A program made the translations under genes and the position numbers. From Takakia lepidozioides (lineage: Eukaryota; Streptophyta; Takakiopsida; Takakiales; Takakiaceae): a stretch of 64,000 nt of DNA. The notes under the pieces were generated by a model. That model worked only from the letters and a program-made list of their open reading frames with translations, searched no databases and was not told the origin of the DNA. This document shows positions 34,401 to 47,349 of the stretch, one piece after another. The DNA lies in assembly GCA_030704615.1 (NCBI GenBank), contig CM060734.1:10542001-10606000 (forward strand), written 5' to 3'. The stretch's first letter is position 1. Every line of letters begins with the position of its first letter.

Positions 34401-34934
34401 AATTCCCCGCAACTCACTTTTGAATCCAGCCATTCCTCCCATCGCCCGCAATTTTGGAATGACACTACAAATCTCTTCTTCATCGGCTTCTCCAACCACA
34501 GTAGGAAGGACTGGATTTGGAATTTCACTTATGTCATCATCGGAAGAATCCGAAAGCTCAACGATTGGAGTGGAGGACGTCTGTTCTTTTTTCACCACCA
34601 CCTCCCTCTTGTCTTCAACGACCGAAGCAGCAGTCCCGGGCGTCACATATGACCCAAGGGACTTTCGCCGAGGCTCTCCAAGTACTCTGTATCGACCAGG
34701 ACGCACTCTCCACTGGCTGATATGAGCCGTCTCATCACGGTTTTGGAAAGAATATTTCACCAACTTCCCTTTAAGATCGTACACCTCTTTCTCCAAAAAG
34801 ATGGAGCCATTCTGCAGCTGAAAACGGGTAGCCAAGACATGTTCCAGAACAATTGCAAATCCATTGTCAAGGACTTCCTGGGAGAACGGCACTGGTTTGT
34901 CGTCAGAGAAGAACTCCGCTTCAGAGGAAGCCAT
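31414..34934 (-). pseudogene. MULE-A2 transposase with SWIM zinc finger (two exons, broken)
   Basis: Exon 1 is 34934-32920 and exon 2 is 32802-31414, with a 117-bp intron at the same place as in A1. The domains match A1: N-terminal region, Cys/His domain, MULE core with FMADSAQANFNAVR and CLFHW, and the C-terminal SWIM finger. Breaks differ from A1: a 2-nt gain near 33990 shifts the frame, and CAG has become TAG at 33688-33690. The N-terminal frameshift of A1 is absent. Exon 2 has one extra codon compared with A1 and is fully open. Confidence 0.88.
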
Positions 34935-35788
34935 CTTCCTTCCTCGCGTACGTTGATACCTTGCTATCGCAGACCTTCAGTGTAAATCGGTTTACTGATG
35001 TCTCCAGAACACAGTTGAAGAATGAGTAGAGAATATGGCAGAGGAAGCTCAGATAACGACTGTGCATATTATGTTATTCTTTCCAGATATGCAGCCGTCC
35101 ATTTTAATTACTTTTCTTGTGGGCCCAGTTGTCAGAGTATCCCTAGGTGCAGTGTCGGCAGCTGTAAAACCGTTAACCAGAACCTCATCAATAAACCCAA
35201 AAACAAAGCCGACTTCCTGGAAGCATGCCACAGGATCTGAGAATGGGATTGCAGATTAAGTAAATGTATCTATATACTACTACCAATGATCATGCGCACC
35301 TAGAAAGTTCCAAATGTGAAACGAATGTGGGGTTTGGCTAACAAGGATGACCGTGTATGATATTCCAATTTGTCATCAATCTCTCGTTCATTTACATTTA
35401 TTTGTGTAAGACTGTGCCAAAATTTCTGGGATTCGCTGTTATTTTTAAATATTGAAACCGTTCTAATAAAGAACATGCCGTTTTTTTTGGGCGACACACG
35501 TCAGACATCCATAACTGAATACGAACAGCTGTACACCAATTGCTGGCATGTGCACTAATAAGGGAACGACTATGTGTAACGGTCACACGGGAGGGAATCC
35601 GATGCTTCTAGAGACACGCAAGAACGCAGGCAATCCCGCAAGAAATCGGGAGTCACTGCGTTTTTCTACTTTTCGCGCTTAGAGGGAGAGTGGTAGTCAA
35701 GCTGGAGAGGGTTCCTTCTAGAATACGAAAGAGAAGAAAGTCTCTTTATTTTACTTCCCTTAGAGAGAGACGCAGAGCAAGAGAGAAA
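34935..35788. promoter_or_regulatory. Shared divergent promoter region of MULE-A2
   Basis: Counterpart of 14909-15762, with small indels. Non-coding; the start codons of the two genes lie at its edges. Confidence 0.5.
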
Positions 35789-36085
35789 ATGACGAGGCGT
35801 CGTTTGTTGGAGAACACAGGGCCAAGGCAGCAGGTGAACGCGGAGACTGATTCACAAGAGCAGACGGAGACTGAGGCAGCGGCTGTGACACAGTCGGCGA
35901 TAAGAGTGCGCTAGCCTGTGGAGGCAGAGATGATTCGCAGGGACACTGAAGGAGGTGGAAGCACACGGAACGCCGAACCGGGAGAAGGTCAAGAAACCCT
36001 AGCGCAGACAGAAATTCCAGCAGATGTGAGAGGGAAGAGGAAAGCTGCAGAAGGGGATCAAATTTCAAAACCTAAGAAGGTGCCA

Positions 36086-36699
36086 GTAAGTTTTATCTAA
36101 CTTACATTTCATTGTTGAAGATATGCGTAGAGATTGAGTGGAATGTCCCAGACAGGGATTGTCGCTACCGACCATCACAAAGGTGATTTGCTTTCTACTT
36201 CTCTGCGAAGGGTTTACAACACAATGAGTTGGTGACTATCGGTACAGTCATTCACTGGTGTTCAGATCATACAGTCTGTCTGATTGCCTTTCAAGGAGTC
36301 CTTCCTCTTCCCTTCTTTAGCAGGAACTACTGAATTGCGAGCGTCGTTAACGCCATTCGATTCTCCTCATGAGATTTATGTACCTATGTGTTTGAAGAGA
36401 GAGTCTGCACTTACTATCCGCCCTAAACTACACTGAATGTCGTTGCCGCCAATCAGTTAACACGTGTATGTCATTACACAACACCGATCCGGCAGGTCGT
36501 TATCTTTTGTGATTGTCGTTAACGCCGTTCGCTATCGCTCTCGCTTTTGTTTTGAATACGGCAGTCTCAGCTTTGCTTGTGTAGATTGTGCTGAATTCTT
36601 TCACACCATTCATGGTGAGTTTCTTGAGACAGAGTGATGGTCGTTACCGCCATTCACTATTTGCAAATCACTCAGTCAGAACAGAATGGCATCGTGTAG
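36086..36699. repeat. MULE-A2 intron 1 with diverged inverted-repeat units
   Basis: 614 bp against 443 bp in A1. The extra 171 bp near the donor hold two more diverged units (around GTCGCTACCGACCATCAC at 36160 and GACTATCGGTACAGTCATTC at 36233). The rest carries the same four units as A1. Confidence 0.6.
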
Positions 36700-38527
36700 A
36701 AAACTGTGAGGTCGAAGCCTACAGGATCAGAGGGGAAATGATCTGGAGATGGGGACGAGTCCGCAAAAAGCTCAGAGAATACAGATGAAGCAGATGAATC
36801 CGAAGTGCACTACCTTGACAAGGTGAAAGAACTCATGTCATTCCAGAAGGTAAACTCTCAGGAGGTTATAAGGGACATGCTCGTATCTGGAGGGCGTCTG
36901 GACATACCTCTGTGCCGGATGATATCAATGTCTGTTGTGCGTCCACCTCTTTCCCATGACATAACAAAATTGGAGAGTGATTTTGTGCATGGATATAGAC
37001 TTGGTGCACAAGTTTTTTATGTGTCACTGACGGATATAAATGGGAAAAGCACATTAGTGTCTCCAGAGATCAGTGATAACTGGGATGAGTGCTGGAAAGA
37101 TGCCAATGAGGAGTTCGAGCTAGGCCTCATGATGGGAAAGAACACCCAGCAATTCTGCAACCACATTTCTACGTCTGGGACGGCAACCACCGATTGCTGG
37201 CATGGATGGGATACATTCAGAAACACCATTCGAAAGACAAAGACAAGCATGTTGTTGTGGAGGCAATGGTTTTGGATCCTGGAAACGACATCGCTAGGCT
37301 TCTTACAGCTATGCACGACGTGAACAAGTAAGTCATCCAGGAGATTTCATTCCGTCTGTAGTGTCTTATTAATCCTCAAAAAACAGTGTTAAGGAATGCA
37401 ATGTTTCCAATGTTTTTGCAGATCGACAGAGAAATCGCATGTGACAACAAGCTTGGTTCACACACTATTCCGAATTCAGAGGATTGGTCTGATGAAGCTG
37501 GATGATTTTCGGACAGTACTACCACCCAATATCATCAAGAAGTGCGAAACAGAAAGAGCTGCAGGCACTTGGTATTCTTTGACACGAGAGGCGTTTCTGG
37601 AGTACATGTATGCGGTAAGCCCGAGTCTGTACTCTGTTTACTTTTCGAATACATGTTTGTAGTCCCTTCGGAGCTAATCACTACTTGAATCAATGCAGCA
37701 AGAACTGGCAGAGGCAGCTGAGAAGGGAAAATCCGAATATTACCGCACTACACCAGAAGAACTAAGGACATCAAAGGGTGTGGAAGCTGCAATAAAGAAG
37801 GAGTTTGAAATGCGAAGAACCAAATTGATGTCCGCCTTCGGAAAGCAGCTTAGAATAGTAGATCCTGGACTTGGTCCTGAGTTCCTTCAGCAGATCAAAA
37901 CACACTATGACAAGCATGTGCATCCGGAGATGCAGCAGGAGAAATTGCACCGGCTGGCCATATCGATGGTCGACCCACAAACAAAAATAAGGTGGCTGGA
38001 GATATGGAACTCAGATCAAACAGTAAAGGACTTGAATCAGTTCCCAAAGAGCACCATACAGCCTGGCACAAAGGTGGAAGGAATCAGTGATTTGGTGTTT
38101 GATAACTGGCTCCAAAGCTACATTTTGGAGTCAGGTGTGTATTCAAACATGCTGTTTTCTTCTCTTCAAGTATGTGATGAGTATCTTATTTGCAATTCTG
38201 ACAAATACACTATTTGCAGCTCAAAAAGCGCGCCGTCATTGTGCTGGATCAGACTTTGAAGGACCTGAACATTTCGATTGTTTCCCCTCCCCAAATGTCA
38301 TTGGAGGCATACATAAGGAAGTGGAGAGGTCTCACCTGGAGATACTGTTTTTTCCGGGAGTTCTCCAAAGATAGTAACATTTTACGGTCCAACGACTTTG
38401 ACAGTCAGGTTGGAGGAGAGTGGGCCATGATGCGAGTTGTGTACAGGTGCAATGTCATACTTGAAACTCTACTGTTTTTTTGGGAAAAAATGTGGCTTCA
38501 TATGGATTGCAATCTTAGATCCAGATT

Positions 38528-39248
38528 GAATGTCGTTGACGACATTCACTTCTTTGTCTGAGTCATTCTTAAGCGAGTATATGAATTCACCTGGTTAGGA
38601 TCTAAGGGTGCAATTATATTGTCCCTGATTAGAATTGATAATGTCCTTGAATGGCGTTGACGACATTCACATACGGAGTTGTTGAGAGGTCCTCAGAGTT
38701 ATGTAAATTTTTGTAATGTCCATAGAGGTTACAGTGAGGGTTCCTCACTTCATTTTGCTGAATGTCAATGCAGACATTCAGTTGTTCTGCATTGTTTTTG
38801 CCTCTTGCGAGGAATCTGGAGGCTTGATAAGCTCTGTTATGAGAAATCCAAAGTGAATGTCGTTGACGACATTCACTGCTGTGTCTGTATTATTCAACAG
38901 CGACAAATTGAATTTACATGGATTGGGAGCTAAGTAATTGGTTTCTTTTTGGTATTTTTCTGAATGGCGTTGACGTCATTCACATACAGTGATGTTGTGA
39001 GGTCCTCAGTGATATGTTCGTTATGAATGTGCATTGAGTTTTCCTGGAGGGTTCCTTACTCGACTTTTTGATTTCCATCCCGTGATTTTGCTTCATTTAA
39101 GTAATAATTTGGCTTCATTAGTGAATGTCGTTGACGACATTCACTTCTATGTCTGTGTCATTCCTAAACGATAATTTGCATTCACCTGGATTAGGGTGTA
39201 TTTACAGTATCATTGAATGGAATGTTCTGAATGGCGTTGACGACATTC
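38528..39248. repeat. MULE-A2 intron 5 array of seven 20-bp inverted repeats
   Basis: Units start at 38528, 38649, 38760, 38855, 38962, 39123 and 39229. Most are identical to the A1 units. The unit at 38855 has TTGA where A1 has TTAA, and 38962 is GAATGGCGTTGACGTCATTC. Confidence 0.85.
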
Positions 39249-41590
39249 ATATCTGGAGCAGTAGTGTGGTCCTGAAAGGTCCTTGGAGCAGTTCTCAGAG
39301 CCATTTCAATCTATGTTTTTTTCATTCTGTTCTACTTGCATCTTACTCACTGAGCGCTTTTGTGGGTTGGGATTTATCTCATTTTTTCAGGTACACGAAA
39401 TATGTGCTTATGGAAGGAAATCACCTGAGCGGAATTCCCGACTATCTTGACATGTGGTCGGACCCTGCAAACGATCCAACCATGTATACTGCAGGGATAT
39501 TGAAGGACTGGAGTCCTTCTCACTTCAGAGACTGTGGGTGGTACCTTGACTGCCCACCTGAGCACACGACCTTTCAAGAACAGCATACGAAATACTTGAA
39601 CAATAACGTTGAGATGCTGGCGCCTTTGACTGACGAAGAGTATCAACGAAACATAGCAACCTTGGCTGCCAAGGAGCCTGATCCTCAGGGAACGCCGCAT
39701 AAGGGAAAGAAGGCGGGCTGCAAACCAAAAGACAAGGCTGTTGATGTCATAGCCATCTCACCAGCAAAGCCAAAGGACAAAGACAAGTCCAAAGAGAAGG
39801 AAAAGGACAAGGGGAAGGAGAATGAAAAGGAGATGGAGAGTGGGCAGGAATTTAGTGCTGGAAGATATACCCGCACTCTTCAGTGCGTGTTCGATGCCAA
39901 GCCACACCCTTCCCGTTCTGATTCAGCAGGAGAGATGAAAATTGTTAATGAGGGTTGGCTTTCGATGATGCAGAGTCGAAAGAGAGGATACACTGGGGTG
40001 CCATCCCCTACCTGGGACAATATAATCTCATTCCTCAATCTGGTGAGAATTCCAGTTACTTTCCTTTTCTCTGAAAGTTTCGTTGGCAGTATTTCAGTCT
40101 CGTTCTTTGAAAACATTCTTGCCATCGTTCTTATAAAAAACATGTCTGTTGCAGGTGAGCACAGGTCCCACCTTCGTGTGCGGTGTGCAGAAAACTTATG
40201 CGGCCAACATTGTCATTCTCGACATCCCGGATGGCCAGGCTGTGCCAGAAGTTCTTCCAAAGGGCAAGACGCCAGGCTCGAACAAATTCGAGGACAACTA
40301 CTGGAGTTGGGTGTTCGGGTTCTGTAACAACTTCCTCTCTGATGCAGGGACACTTCTGCTTTTTCAGTCATGTGACAATGATAGTCGTCGGGCATTGGCA
40401 TCATACCTCAAGTCTTCAGGGTTTGAAGTTTTGCGCACATGGAATTGTGTGAACAGCCTCTACTTGTGAAAGGGGGTTTCCCTAGTCAGCTGGTATGCCG
40501 TCTCCCTTCTGCTTGTGCTTTGATCATGAGTTTCAATTTCTCTGCAGCTCCACTCTAGTAGAATGTGTTATGATCGACACCGATCATCACCGATTCATGA
40601 TTTTTTGGTGTCTGAGTTCTGAATAGCCGATGTACACACTTCCACTATAGATTGTGTTTACCACACTAACCTGCTATCTTTGGCAGACGAGGATGTTCGA
40701 GGCGATCTGCCTGCGGAGGATTCGCACCTCAAAGACACCATCCTCCATCCGCAGCTTTGAGATTTCTGACCAGGGTTGTTTCGTCAACCCCCCCTATGAG
40801 CCCCATGTCGATGATTTTTGTACAACTTCATGCAGTCCAGTCAGACTCTGAAGAGACCAGATGGCACTCCCTGGAGAGGTGCAAAGGAAAAGTCACCAGC
40901 GTTCATGCAAATACTGCTGGACTCATGCAGCCACCGCTCTGCACGGGTGGTCGATCTTTCTGTGTCCACAGGTTCATTTTTTCCCTTCCGAATTGGTTTC
41001 CTTTCAACAGTTTCATCTGCTTAAATCCCCCCCTCCAAACTGTTCATGTTCTCCTGTCTGGTGCAGGAGCAACTGACCATGCATGCAAGGCAGGCGGAAG
41101 AAGCCTTTTTGGCATGGAGGGTGATTTTGACCTCTACAACACAGTGCTCCTCCCCCTTTTGTCTGGCTCCACTTCAGGCACACAGACTGATCGGATTCAA
41201 ATTCGAAATGATGACGATCCCGAAGATAAGCAGGTCGACAACGACTTTTCATGTGAGTAAGTGCTAAACCCTCTTTGGGAGTCATACTCAATTTCTCGAT
41301 AACATCAAAGTTACAGTAATAACTTTTTCATGCTGTCTTTCAGGAAAGGCAGCGGTGGATCTTCAGGAGATACAGTCATTTCTGGCGAGTCTGTTTTCGA
41401 CAGCCCCCTTTCCAATTTTCTGCTTCATGTTTATGCCGAAGTAATGGCACTTCACGCGGCCGAGTCCCTATCCCCTGACTTTTTAGTGGCCAGCCGTAGG
41501 CGTATCCAGCGTGGATCCGGTGTTCTAAAATACTTAGACTTAGATGCAGAGGAAGCGGGGATACATTGTACTGACTCTGAGTCAGACTGA

Positions 41591-42288
41591 ACTGTATTCT
41601 TTTAATATTCATTTTCATATTATCTGGAAAACGTTGAATCCCCTTCCTCCACCGTAGTTGTTCCTTTAGAACAAATAATAATCACAGAATCAACTTTCGT
41701 TTAAATTGCAATATGTATGAATCCATCTCACAAACCTCCCTGACTCTTCTCATATCCATTGTGCATTCATCTACACTGTATTCATGCGTGCTCCATTCAT
41801 GAATTTTTTCCTTTGTACAACATCCATTGTACATTCATCCTCTGTACTCTTTAATCCACCCCACAAACCTTCCACACTCATTTCATATACGTTGTGCATT
41901 CGTCAAAAGATTTGGTCATGCATCTTCCTGTCATGAATTTTTGTCATTGCTCAACATCCATTATACATTCATCCATTTTACTCTTATCCATCCCTCATTC
42001 ATCCATCTACATTCATTTTTCACACTCATCCATCTGTTTATCATCCAACTGTACATTCATCCATCATTTATTCAATGCCTTTTATTATGTCGTCCAGCTT
42101 GTTTCCGCGGTAAAGGGTGCCAATCCGCGGGAATACACTCCACTTCTTTCTGGGCGCGTGGTGACGCGGCCTTCACGTGTGATGACGTGGAGTGAGCCCC
42201 GTGACGTGGCATTTGCGCAAGGTGACGTGGCGTGAGCGCAGTTGCGCTCACGCGCTCACGTGACCAGGCTCACGCCGAGGCATCCCTG
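41591..42288. repeat. MULE-A2 right subterminal region and terminal repeat
   Basis: CATTCATCC-type array at 41750-42070, then TGACGTGGCGTGAGCG motifs and the right terminal repeat ending GAGGCATCCCTG. No gene. Confidence 0.7.
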
Positions 42289-42297
42289 CTTGGCAGG
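42289..42297. repeat. MULE-A2 target site duplication, right copy
   Basis: CTTGGCAGG, partner of 30773-30781 with one mismatch. Confidence 0.8.
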
Positions 42298-42656
42298 CAA
42301 CACTTTTGTGCTAGAGGTGGGTTGTTATCCTTCACCCCACATTTTTTCTTGGGCGTGAAGTGTTTCTTGAGTTTGAGATGAGCTGGTGTGGTATGTTTTG
42401 CTCAGGTGCAGGAACAAGCTCTTGAAGCTGGGGAAAAACCAGTTTCAGCGGTTGAGGACCTCTAATCAGTATTGTACGGGTGGGGCGCGCAAGGGGGCTC
42501 CTGAAAAATTGCCACGCAAGAAGGGAGGCGGAGGTGGGACAACACTGGCTGCTGGTGATGATGTCTGCTCCACTGAGAGTGTTGGTAAGGGTGACAGTAT
42601 GGTGTTGGAAGACAAGAATGTACCTATTCCTCACCAGGCAACTTCCCCACAGAAAG
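42298..42656 (+). other. Exon-like flank right of MULE-A2, of unknown family
   Basis: A possible acceptor (GTTTTGCTCAG, about 42405) leads into an open frame with CRNKLLKLGKNQFQRL and a Lys/Gly-rich stretch. It ends in an AG dinucleotide run (42655-42676) where a LINE-like repeat begins. It could be the next exon of the frame at 30537. Nothing recognisable. Confidence 0.3.
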
Positions 42657-43050
42657 AGAGAGAGAGAGAGAGAGAAAACTCCGGCCGAAGCCGGCGTAAC
42701 TAAGAGCCACTTCGCCTTGCGGCTACTACCCCCTTTCGGGGGTGGGCCCTATAAGAAAGGTGTCATGTGGGACACCAAGTGACCGTAGAAAGTAGGGGAG
42801 TCTGTGGTACCACTGGGTACCCAGGGGTACCCTGGGGGACCTAGTGTGCGTTTGAAGTGCCGGATTCCAGTTGACGTTTGTTGGTGATAATAGCTGTGAG
42901 TGAACGGAGTGTCGTGAGGTGAATTGCTTTGAAGCATTTGTGGATGGGAAGAGTGGGAATTTTGAAGTTATCATGTATGTCATTGATACTGGTGTTATGA
43001 ATGCCGCCTCGAGTACCGGCGGTGATGACGGTTAATGGGCCAGTTTTCCA
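42657..43050 (-). repeat. LINE-like 3' segment, copy 1, with CT-dinucleotide tail
   Basis: Read on the minus strand this segment ends in a GC-rich hairpin (GCCGGCTTCGGCCGG) followed by a CT run. It matches 62640-63030 on the plus strand, including the GGTACCC-rich block and the ACACCAAGT block. The shared 3' hairpin plus dinucleotide tail suggests a non-LTR element end. The body is diverged and no reading frame is kept. Confidence 0.5.
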
Positions 43051-43091
43051 GCCATACCGTCGGATTGCAAGGATAAGCGAGGCATGTTTTT

Positions 43092-46000
43092 GAGGTTAGT
43101 TATTTCATGAGCATGAGCGGCATGAGCGGAGTAGTAAGACAATCGGTTTTCATGAACAGAAGAACAAATTCTGGAAATAAAAAACATAAAAAACATTATT
43201 TTAATGGAATGTGTCAGAAAAAACCAATATAATATTCATTGTTTGAAGTAGAAATTGTAGTTTTGAGAGCAGTGCTCATGATATTTCGTCTTCCGCTCAT
43301 GCGAATTCCGAGCGACATCTGCAAAAATGGCGCCGAATTTCGCGGTTATAGGTCCCAACTTGATTGAAGTGTAAGCCCAAAATTTGGAAATGTGGCACCC
43401 AATTTCGGTACATGGTGCCGGGCATTGCACAAATGTTGGGCAGTTCTGGGCCATGTAACTGGAAATTCGGCGCCATTTTTCCAGACATCGTTCCCGTACA
43501 TGTTGGGACTTAGCCAGTTTTCGGCCCAAAATAGGGAAATTCGGCGCCATTTTTCCAAAAATGGCCCCCTCAACTGCAACTGTTGGAACTCAGTTTTCTG
43601 GAAGATTTGCAATTTTTTCCTGCCGCCATCTTTGTATTGATTCTGTTTCGACATTGAATTGCCACTGGACGTCAACGGATATCCAGCAGTCCATAGTGTT
43701 TAAAAGACATCACTTTAATATTGTTTGTCTCATTCTAGGAGTTTTGGGGTGCAATTCATTACACTGCAAAACAAAGTCTAATGCATCAAAATGCAATTGC
43801 AAATATCCATATGGTGGATTCCCTTTGCCCCATCAATGATTTCTGGAATCCTGGCGGAGGAGTTTGTGCAGCTCGTTCACGCTCAACGCTGGTGTATGAA
43901 TAAAGTCATCAATAGTCAAGTTCATCCTCAATCTCTTCAGGTAAATGTAATACAGATGCTTGCACGGATAATACTTTGACCCCTTCTTTGCTTCCATCAA
44001 CGAGAAGTCCGTACAATTGCAAGTCGGCTCCACTCCAATCGGAATTGTGTATACATCGTCACGTACAGCTGAGCCGGCCGTTGCCATCCGATAAACACGC
44101 CCAAGGCCGGGTGGGGGTACGTCCACGGAGCTCTGAATAGTGCAAGCCATCCCAAGAGCATTGACAATCCGAGTCTCATTCAACTTGTTGGGAGGGTGTC
44201 GTCTCTTCACTCTTCCGAATCACATTGTGGGATGTGCAGAATTGTCCAATCCGTCTCTACTGGACCGAGCAGTCTACAATGGCTGGGTTTGAGGAATTGG
44301 AAACGAGTGGGCCGGGACGTCTGTGCGTTGCACCATTCAAAATCCTGCTGCAGAAAGAGCATCCGCCTCATTCTGAGAGAGGTTGCAACCTGGTGCAACA
44401 GACCAGACGCCCGGAGGCTCCGGCATTCCCTGAATCCCGTACTTGGGCTTGCCAAATACACAGGTCATTATGTCGTGCCTACAGAACCTAAACGTCTGCT
44501 TTGTGGCGTGAGAGAATGTGGGAGTAAAAAATCTGCCGCTGAAACAAGGTGCAGGTACAGCACCGTGTGGCTTCCTCCGAATCATCTCACCACAGCGTGC
44601 TCTCATATCCACCCGGATGGCGCAGCACTTCCCTCAAAATGCCGGCAATGTCCTTGCAATTCTCCACTGTGACTCCGACACTCTTCTCTCCACAATGGGT
44701 ATGTTATACTGCGTTACGACAGATGGCTCGTTATGTTCCTCAGGCACGTGCCCTGTGCTCAAAGGAGATGACGATCTTGAACGTGCAGGACTTGCGGTGC
44801 TCGACGAGACCTCCTCGGGCAACATCACGGGACAACGAAGGAGCGTGCGAATATTCTTGTCAGCTCGCCATGAATCCTCTTCTCCGCCAGGTGCCTCGTC
44901 AAGTCTTTGTCTCACTGGACGGGTATGAACATCTCCTTCCAAGTGTTGGCCTCTTTGAAGCAATGGCGTATCCCGAAGGCCCTTTCGCAAAGCTGCCACC
45001 CACTTGCGAGGATTCTTCGATCTGAGGCAGTCCGCATCAGCATTTCCTGCCTGTCCGGCCCCAAGCCCCACAGTTTCCCCTTCAAGAACTCGTTGTACCT
45101 GCATTGCTGCATAATTGACCTCACAATGTCCTCCGTTGTGGCAGTGAGGATGTCCACCAGATGCACCGCAGAGGAGGCACACCAGGAAGAATGTACTGAT
45201 TCGGCCATGTTTGTTGTCGGCATGTCGGTGTCGGAGTCCAGACACATTTCCTGCACATACACATGTTGAGGTTACAAGCAAGTTACAAATAATGACTAGC
45301 ATAATATTGAACGGGACGTGAATTCGTCCAACTCACCTCCCGCATATAGTCACCGAATTGGAGGAACGATAATGCCACCATGCTAGCCAACTGACCATTG
45401 CTCCCTCGTCTGATTTCTTTACAGCACCTGACGTTGTCCACCAAGCCCGTATACATGCAAACTGTGTCTCTGCATCATCCAAGGTGGAAGCACGCTTCCA
45501 CGCAAGACACATGGAACGGTGCTCCTCTCTGAAATCTGGCGCCACGAGCCGGGTTGTGTACTGTGACAAGTTCTGCAGAAAATGGTACCCACAAGATCTC
45601 TCATTGCCTTCCATCGGAACATTGGGGTCTTCCCCGTACACCCTTCGGATGGCAGCCCAATTTGCTTGTGCGTTGTCCACCATGAAACCACGGAAATTAG
45701 GAGGGGGCAATCCCGCCCTGGCCATCTGTTCGTTTATTCCCTGCAAAGAAGCATCTCTGATTGTGTGTCCTCTCCTTTCATCTTACAAATAGCAATTGTC
45801 ATTAGCATCCTGCAATTGGTGTCGTAGACATGTGCAGCCATTGTCACCCACTGGTGATTTGTAATTCGCTTGATATGGTCGAACATGACCCAACTGTTTG
45901 ACAAGTCCCCACTTGTCATCCGGTGGACCAGTTCGACGCCGCTGCCAGGCCCACACGTGGACATTTTGAATACGAAACAACGATATGCCTCAGTCCCTTG

Positions 46001-47349
46001 TCCAAGAAACCTACTTCCATGAATGTAGTCATATCCACATCGTCGCTTCACCTCTAGAATGGAGTGCATATCCGAGCCACGCCCAATTTTCTGTTTGCAG
46101 GAGACAATGTGGTTTCGGACATTCGGTGAACAGACGTGGGACACTGACTCCAGCAATGCCTCCATTTCCTTCTCATCAAGACGAACTTTGTCGGAGCCAT
46201 CTTCCGACATAATTCTGGCCAATGCCATCTTATGGGCGGCCTGCAGCTGTATCTGTTTGGGTTTGGCACCATGTCTCAACTTAACCTCCTCCTGAACGAG
46301 CTGCTTTGCCTTGTGGGTAGCCTCCCACATAGAACTGCTTGGCATTACAAATAGACATGCAATGTGGTGGTTTTTTGCAATGCGCACACTTAAATGTGGA
46401 GTTTGGAACCTTCTCCTGAGCTCGAAATGGTTGATGAGCTGTGCCTGTCCAATCCGTCTCGTTCCTGTGACCTCTGGATTTAAAGTGGAAGCAAGTTGGG
46501 GAGAAACAACGCAACGCACCCGCACAAACAATGTAGCGCACCCGCACACCATCGAGCATCTTCATGCTGGTGGTTTTGGTGACGCACCAAGGATGACCGT
46601 CATATTTCCTATCCATATCTGTCAACATTCCGGACGCCCTCGAATAGTCCGTTCGAGGAGGGAACTCAAAGAACATATTACCGTCGACGTCTACGGGAAG
46701 GCATGTAACGGATTTAATGGCGAACTTGCTGTAGTCCAGCCCAGCCAGCTCCGAGCGGTGTCCCTCCATGTGAAGCCCTCGCGGAATTTCAAGAATGGAT
46801 CGAACTGCTGTGTTCGTGCTGGGAATATGACTCCCTCGTCCGCTGATGTCCATTGAGGACTTGCCTGATCTCCAGGATGATCTCGGAACTTCCATGACCT
46901 CGTCGGAGTCGGACAGGTTGTGAACAACCCGGTTCTTTCTCGTCTTCATTGATGGGTTCGGCTCTGGATTTACTTCGTTGCGGACTTCTCTCTTTGAGGT
47001 GCCTACTCTCTGATTCACGGATTGTTTCGTGGAAGGCGCCAGAATAAAAGACGCATTTGGCGGGCAAATGAAGTCTCCAACAGCCCTGTATATGACGCTG
47101 TCCGATGGTGGAACTCGCCATTCCCTACCGTCGCCGAAATCATCGTGGAGCACAACAATACTTTCGACTACAACTCCGTTTGAATCCTTCCTTTCTTCCT
47201 CCAAAAATACCAACCCCGGTTTCAGGTGGTATCGAACGCAGAGACATTTCTCCATCACCCGGCAGATGTCCCCTCTGCACGGAAATGTAGCTCTATGCTC
47301 GTGAGGAGGGCAGTACACTATAACGCTCGGGTTTTCTGCCATGGGAGAT
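43092..47349. mobile_element. MULE-B1: terminus and transposase of a second Mutator-like family, truncated
   Basis: The left terminus GAGGTTAGTTATTTCATGAG at 43092 matches the right terminus of MULE-B2 (54251, inverted), and similarity runs for almost 800 bp inward. The transposase gene follows on the minus strand with its 3' end towards the terminus, as in MULE-A. At 47350, just before the transposase start codon, the ORF-X element begins, so the other half of B1 is missing from this place. No target duplication can be tested. Confidence 0.8.
43833..47342 (-). pseudogene. MULE-B1 transposase with SWIM zinc finger (broken)
   Basis: A paralogue of the MULE-A transposase. In order: ATG at 47342 (MAENPSVIVY), an FFEFPP block matching MULE-A, a Cys/His domain (YDGHPWC, CAGALRCFSPTCFHF), the core (MTIAICKMKGEDTQ; FMVDNAQANWAAIRRVYG then CGYHF; ACIRAWW), a block TTNMAESVHSSW after the intron, and a C-terminal SWIM finger (CNCTDF, PCKHLYY). 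Frameshifts lie near 46310, 45740 and 44900-45000, and stretches between 44200 and 44650 are hard to follow. Its intron sits at the same place as in MULE-A. Overall similarity to MULE-A is moderate, so the families split long ago. Confidence 0.85.

Larger units (their letters stand above)
35789..41590 (+). pseudogene. MULE-A2 accessory gene: ParB-like plus DNA-methyltransferase-like (10 exons, broken)
   Basis: Exons: 35789-36085, 36700-37327, 37422-37614, 37699-38134, 38220-38446, 39391-40042, 40155-40465, 40687-40971, 41067-41256, 41344-41590. Splice sites and phases match A1. Breaks: a TAG in exon 1 near 35912, -1 in exon 2 near 37166 beside the DGNHRLL block, -2 in exon 4 near 38115, -1 at the end of exon 7 near 40463, and -1 in exon 8 near 40814. 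Exons 6, 9 and 10 are open, and exon 8 keeps the RVVDLSVST frame that A1 has lost. No lesion is shared with A1, so their common source was probably intact. Confidence 0.75.
30782..42288. mobile_element. MULE-A2: second 11.5-kb copy of the two-gene Mutator-like transposon
   Basis: Same termini, gene order and orientation as MULE-A1, with very high identity by eye. The flanks carry CTTGGAAGG (30773-30781) and CTTGGCAGG (42289-42297), a 9-bp target duplication with one mismatch. The different target site shows an independent insertion rather than a duplicated block. It is about 190 bp longer than A1, mostly because intron 1 of the accessory gene is 171 bp longer. Confidence 0.92.

Noticed and set aside
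10748-42288. MULE-A1 and A2 as one tandem segmental duplication
   Set aside because: The copies have different 9-bp target duplications (CATGCCGGC and CTTGGMAGG) and different flanks, so they are independent insertions.
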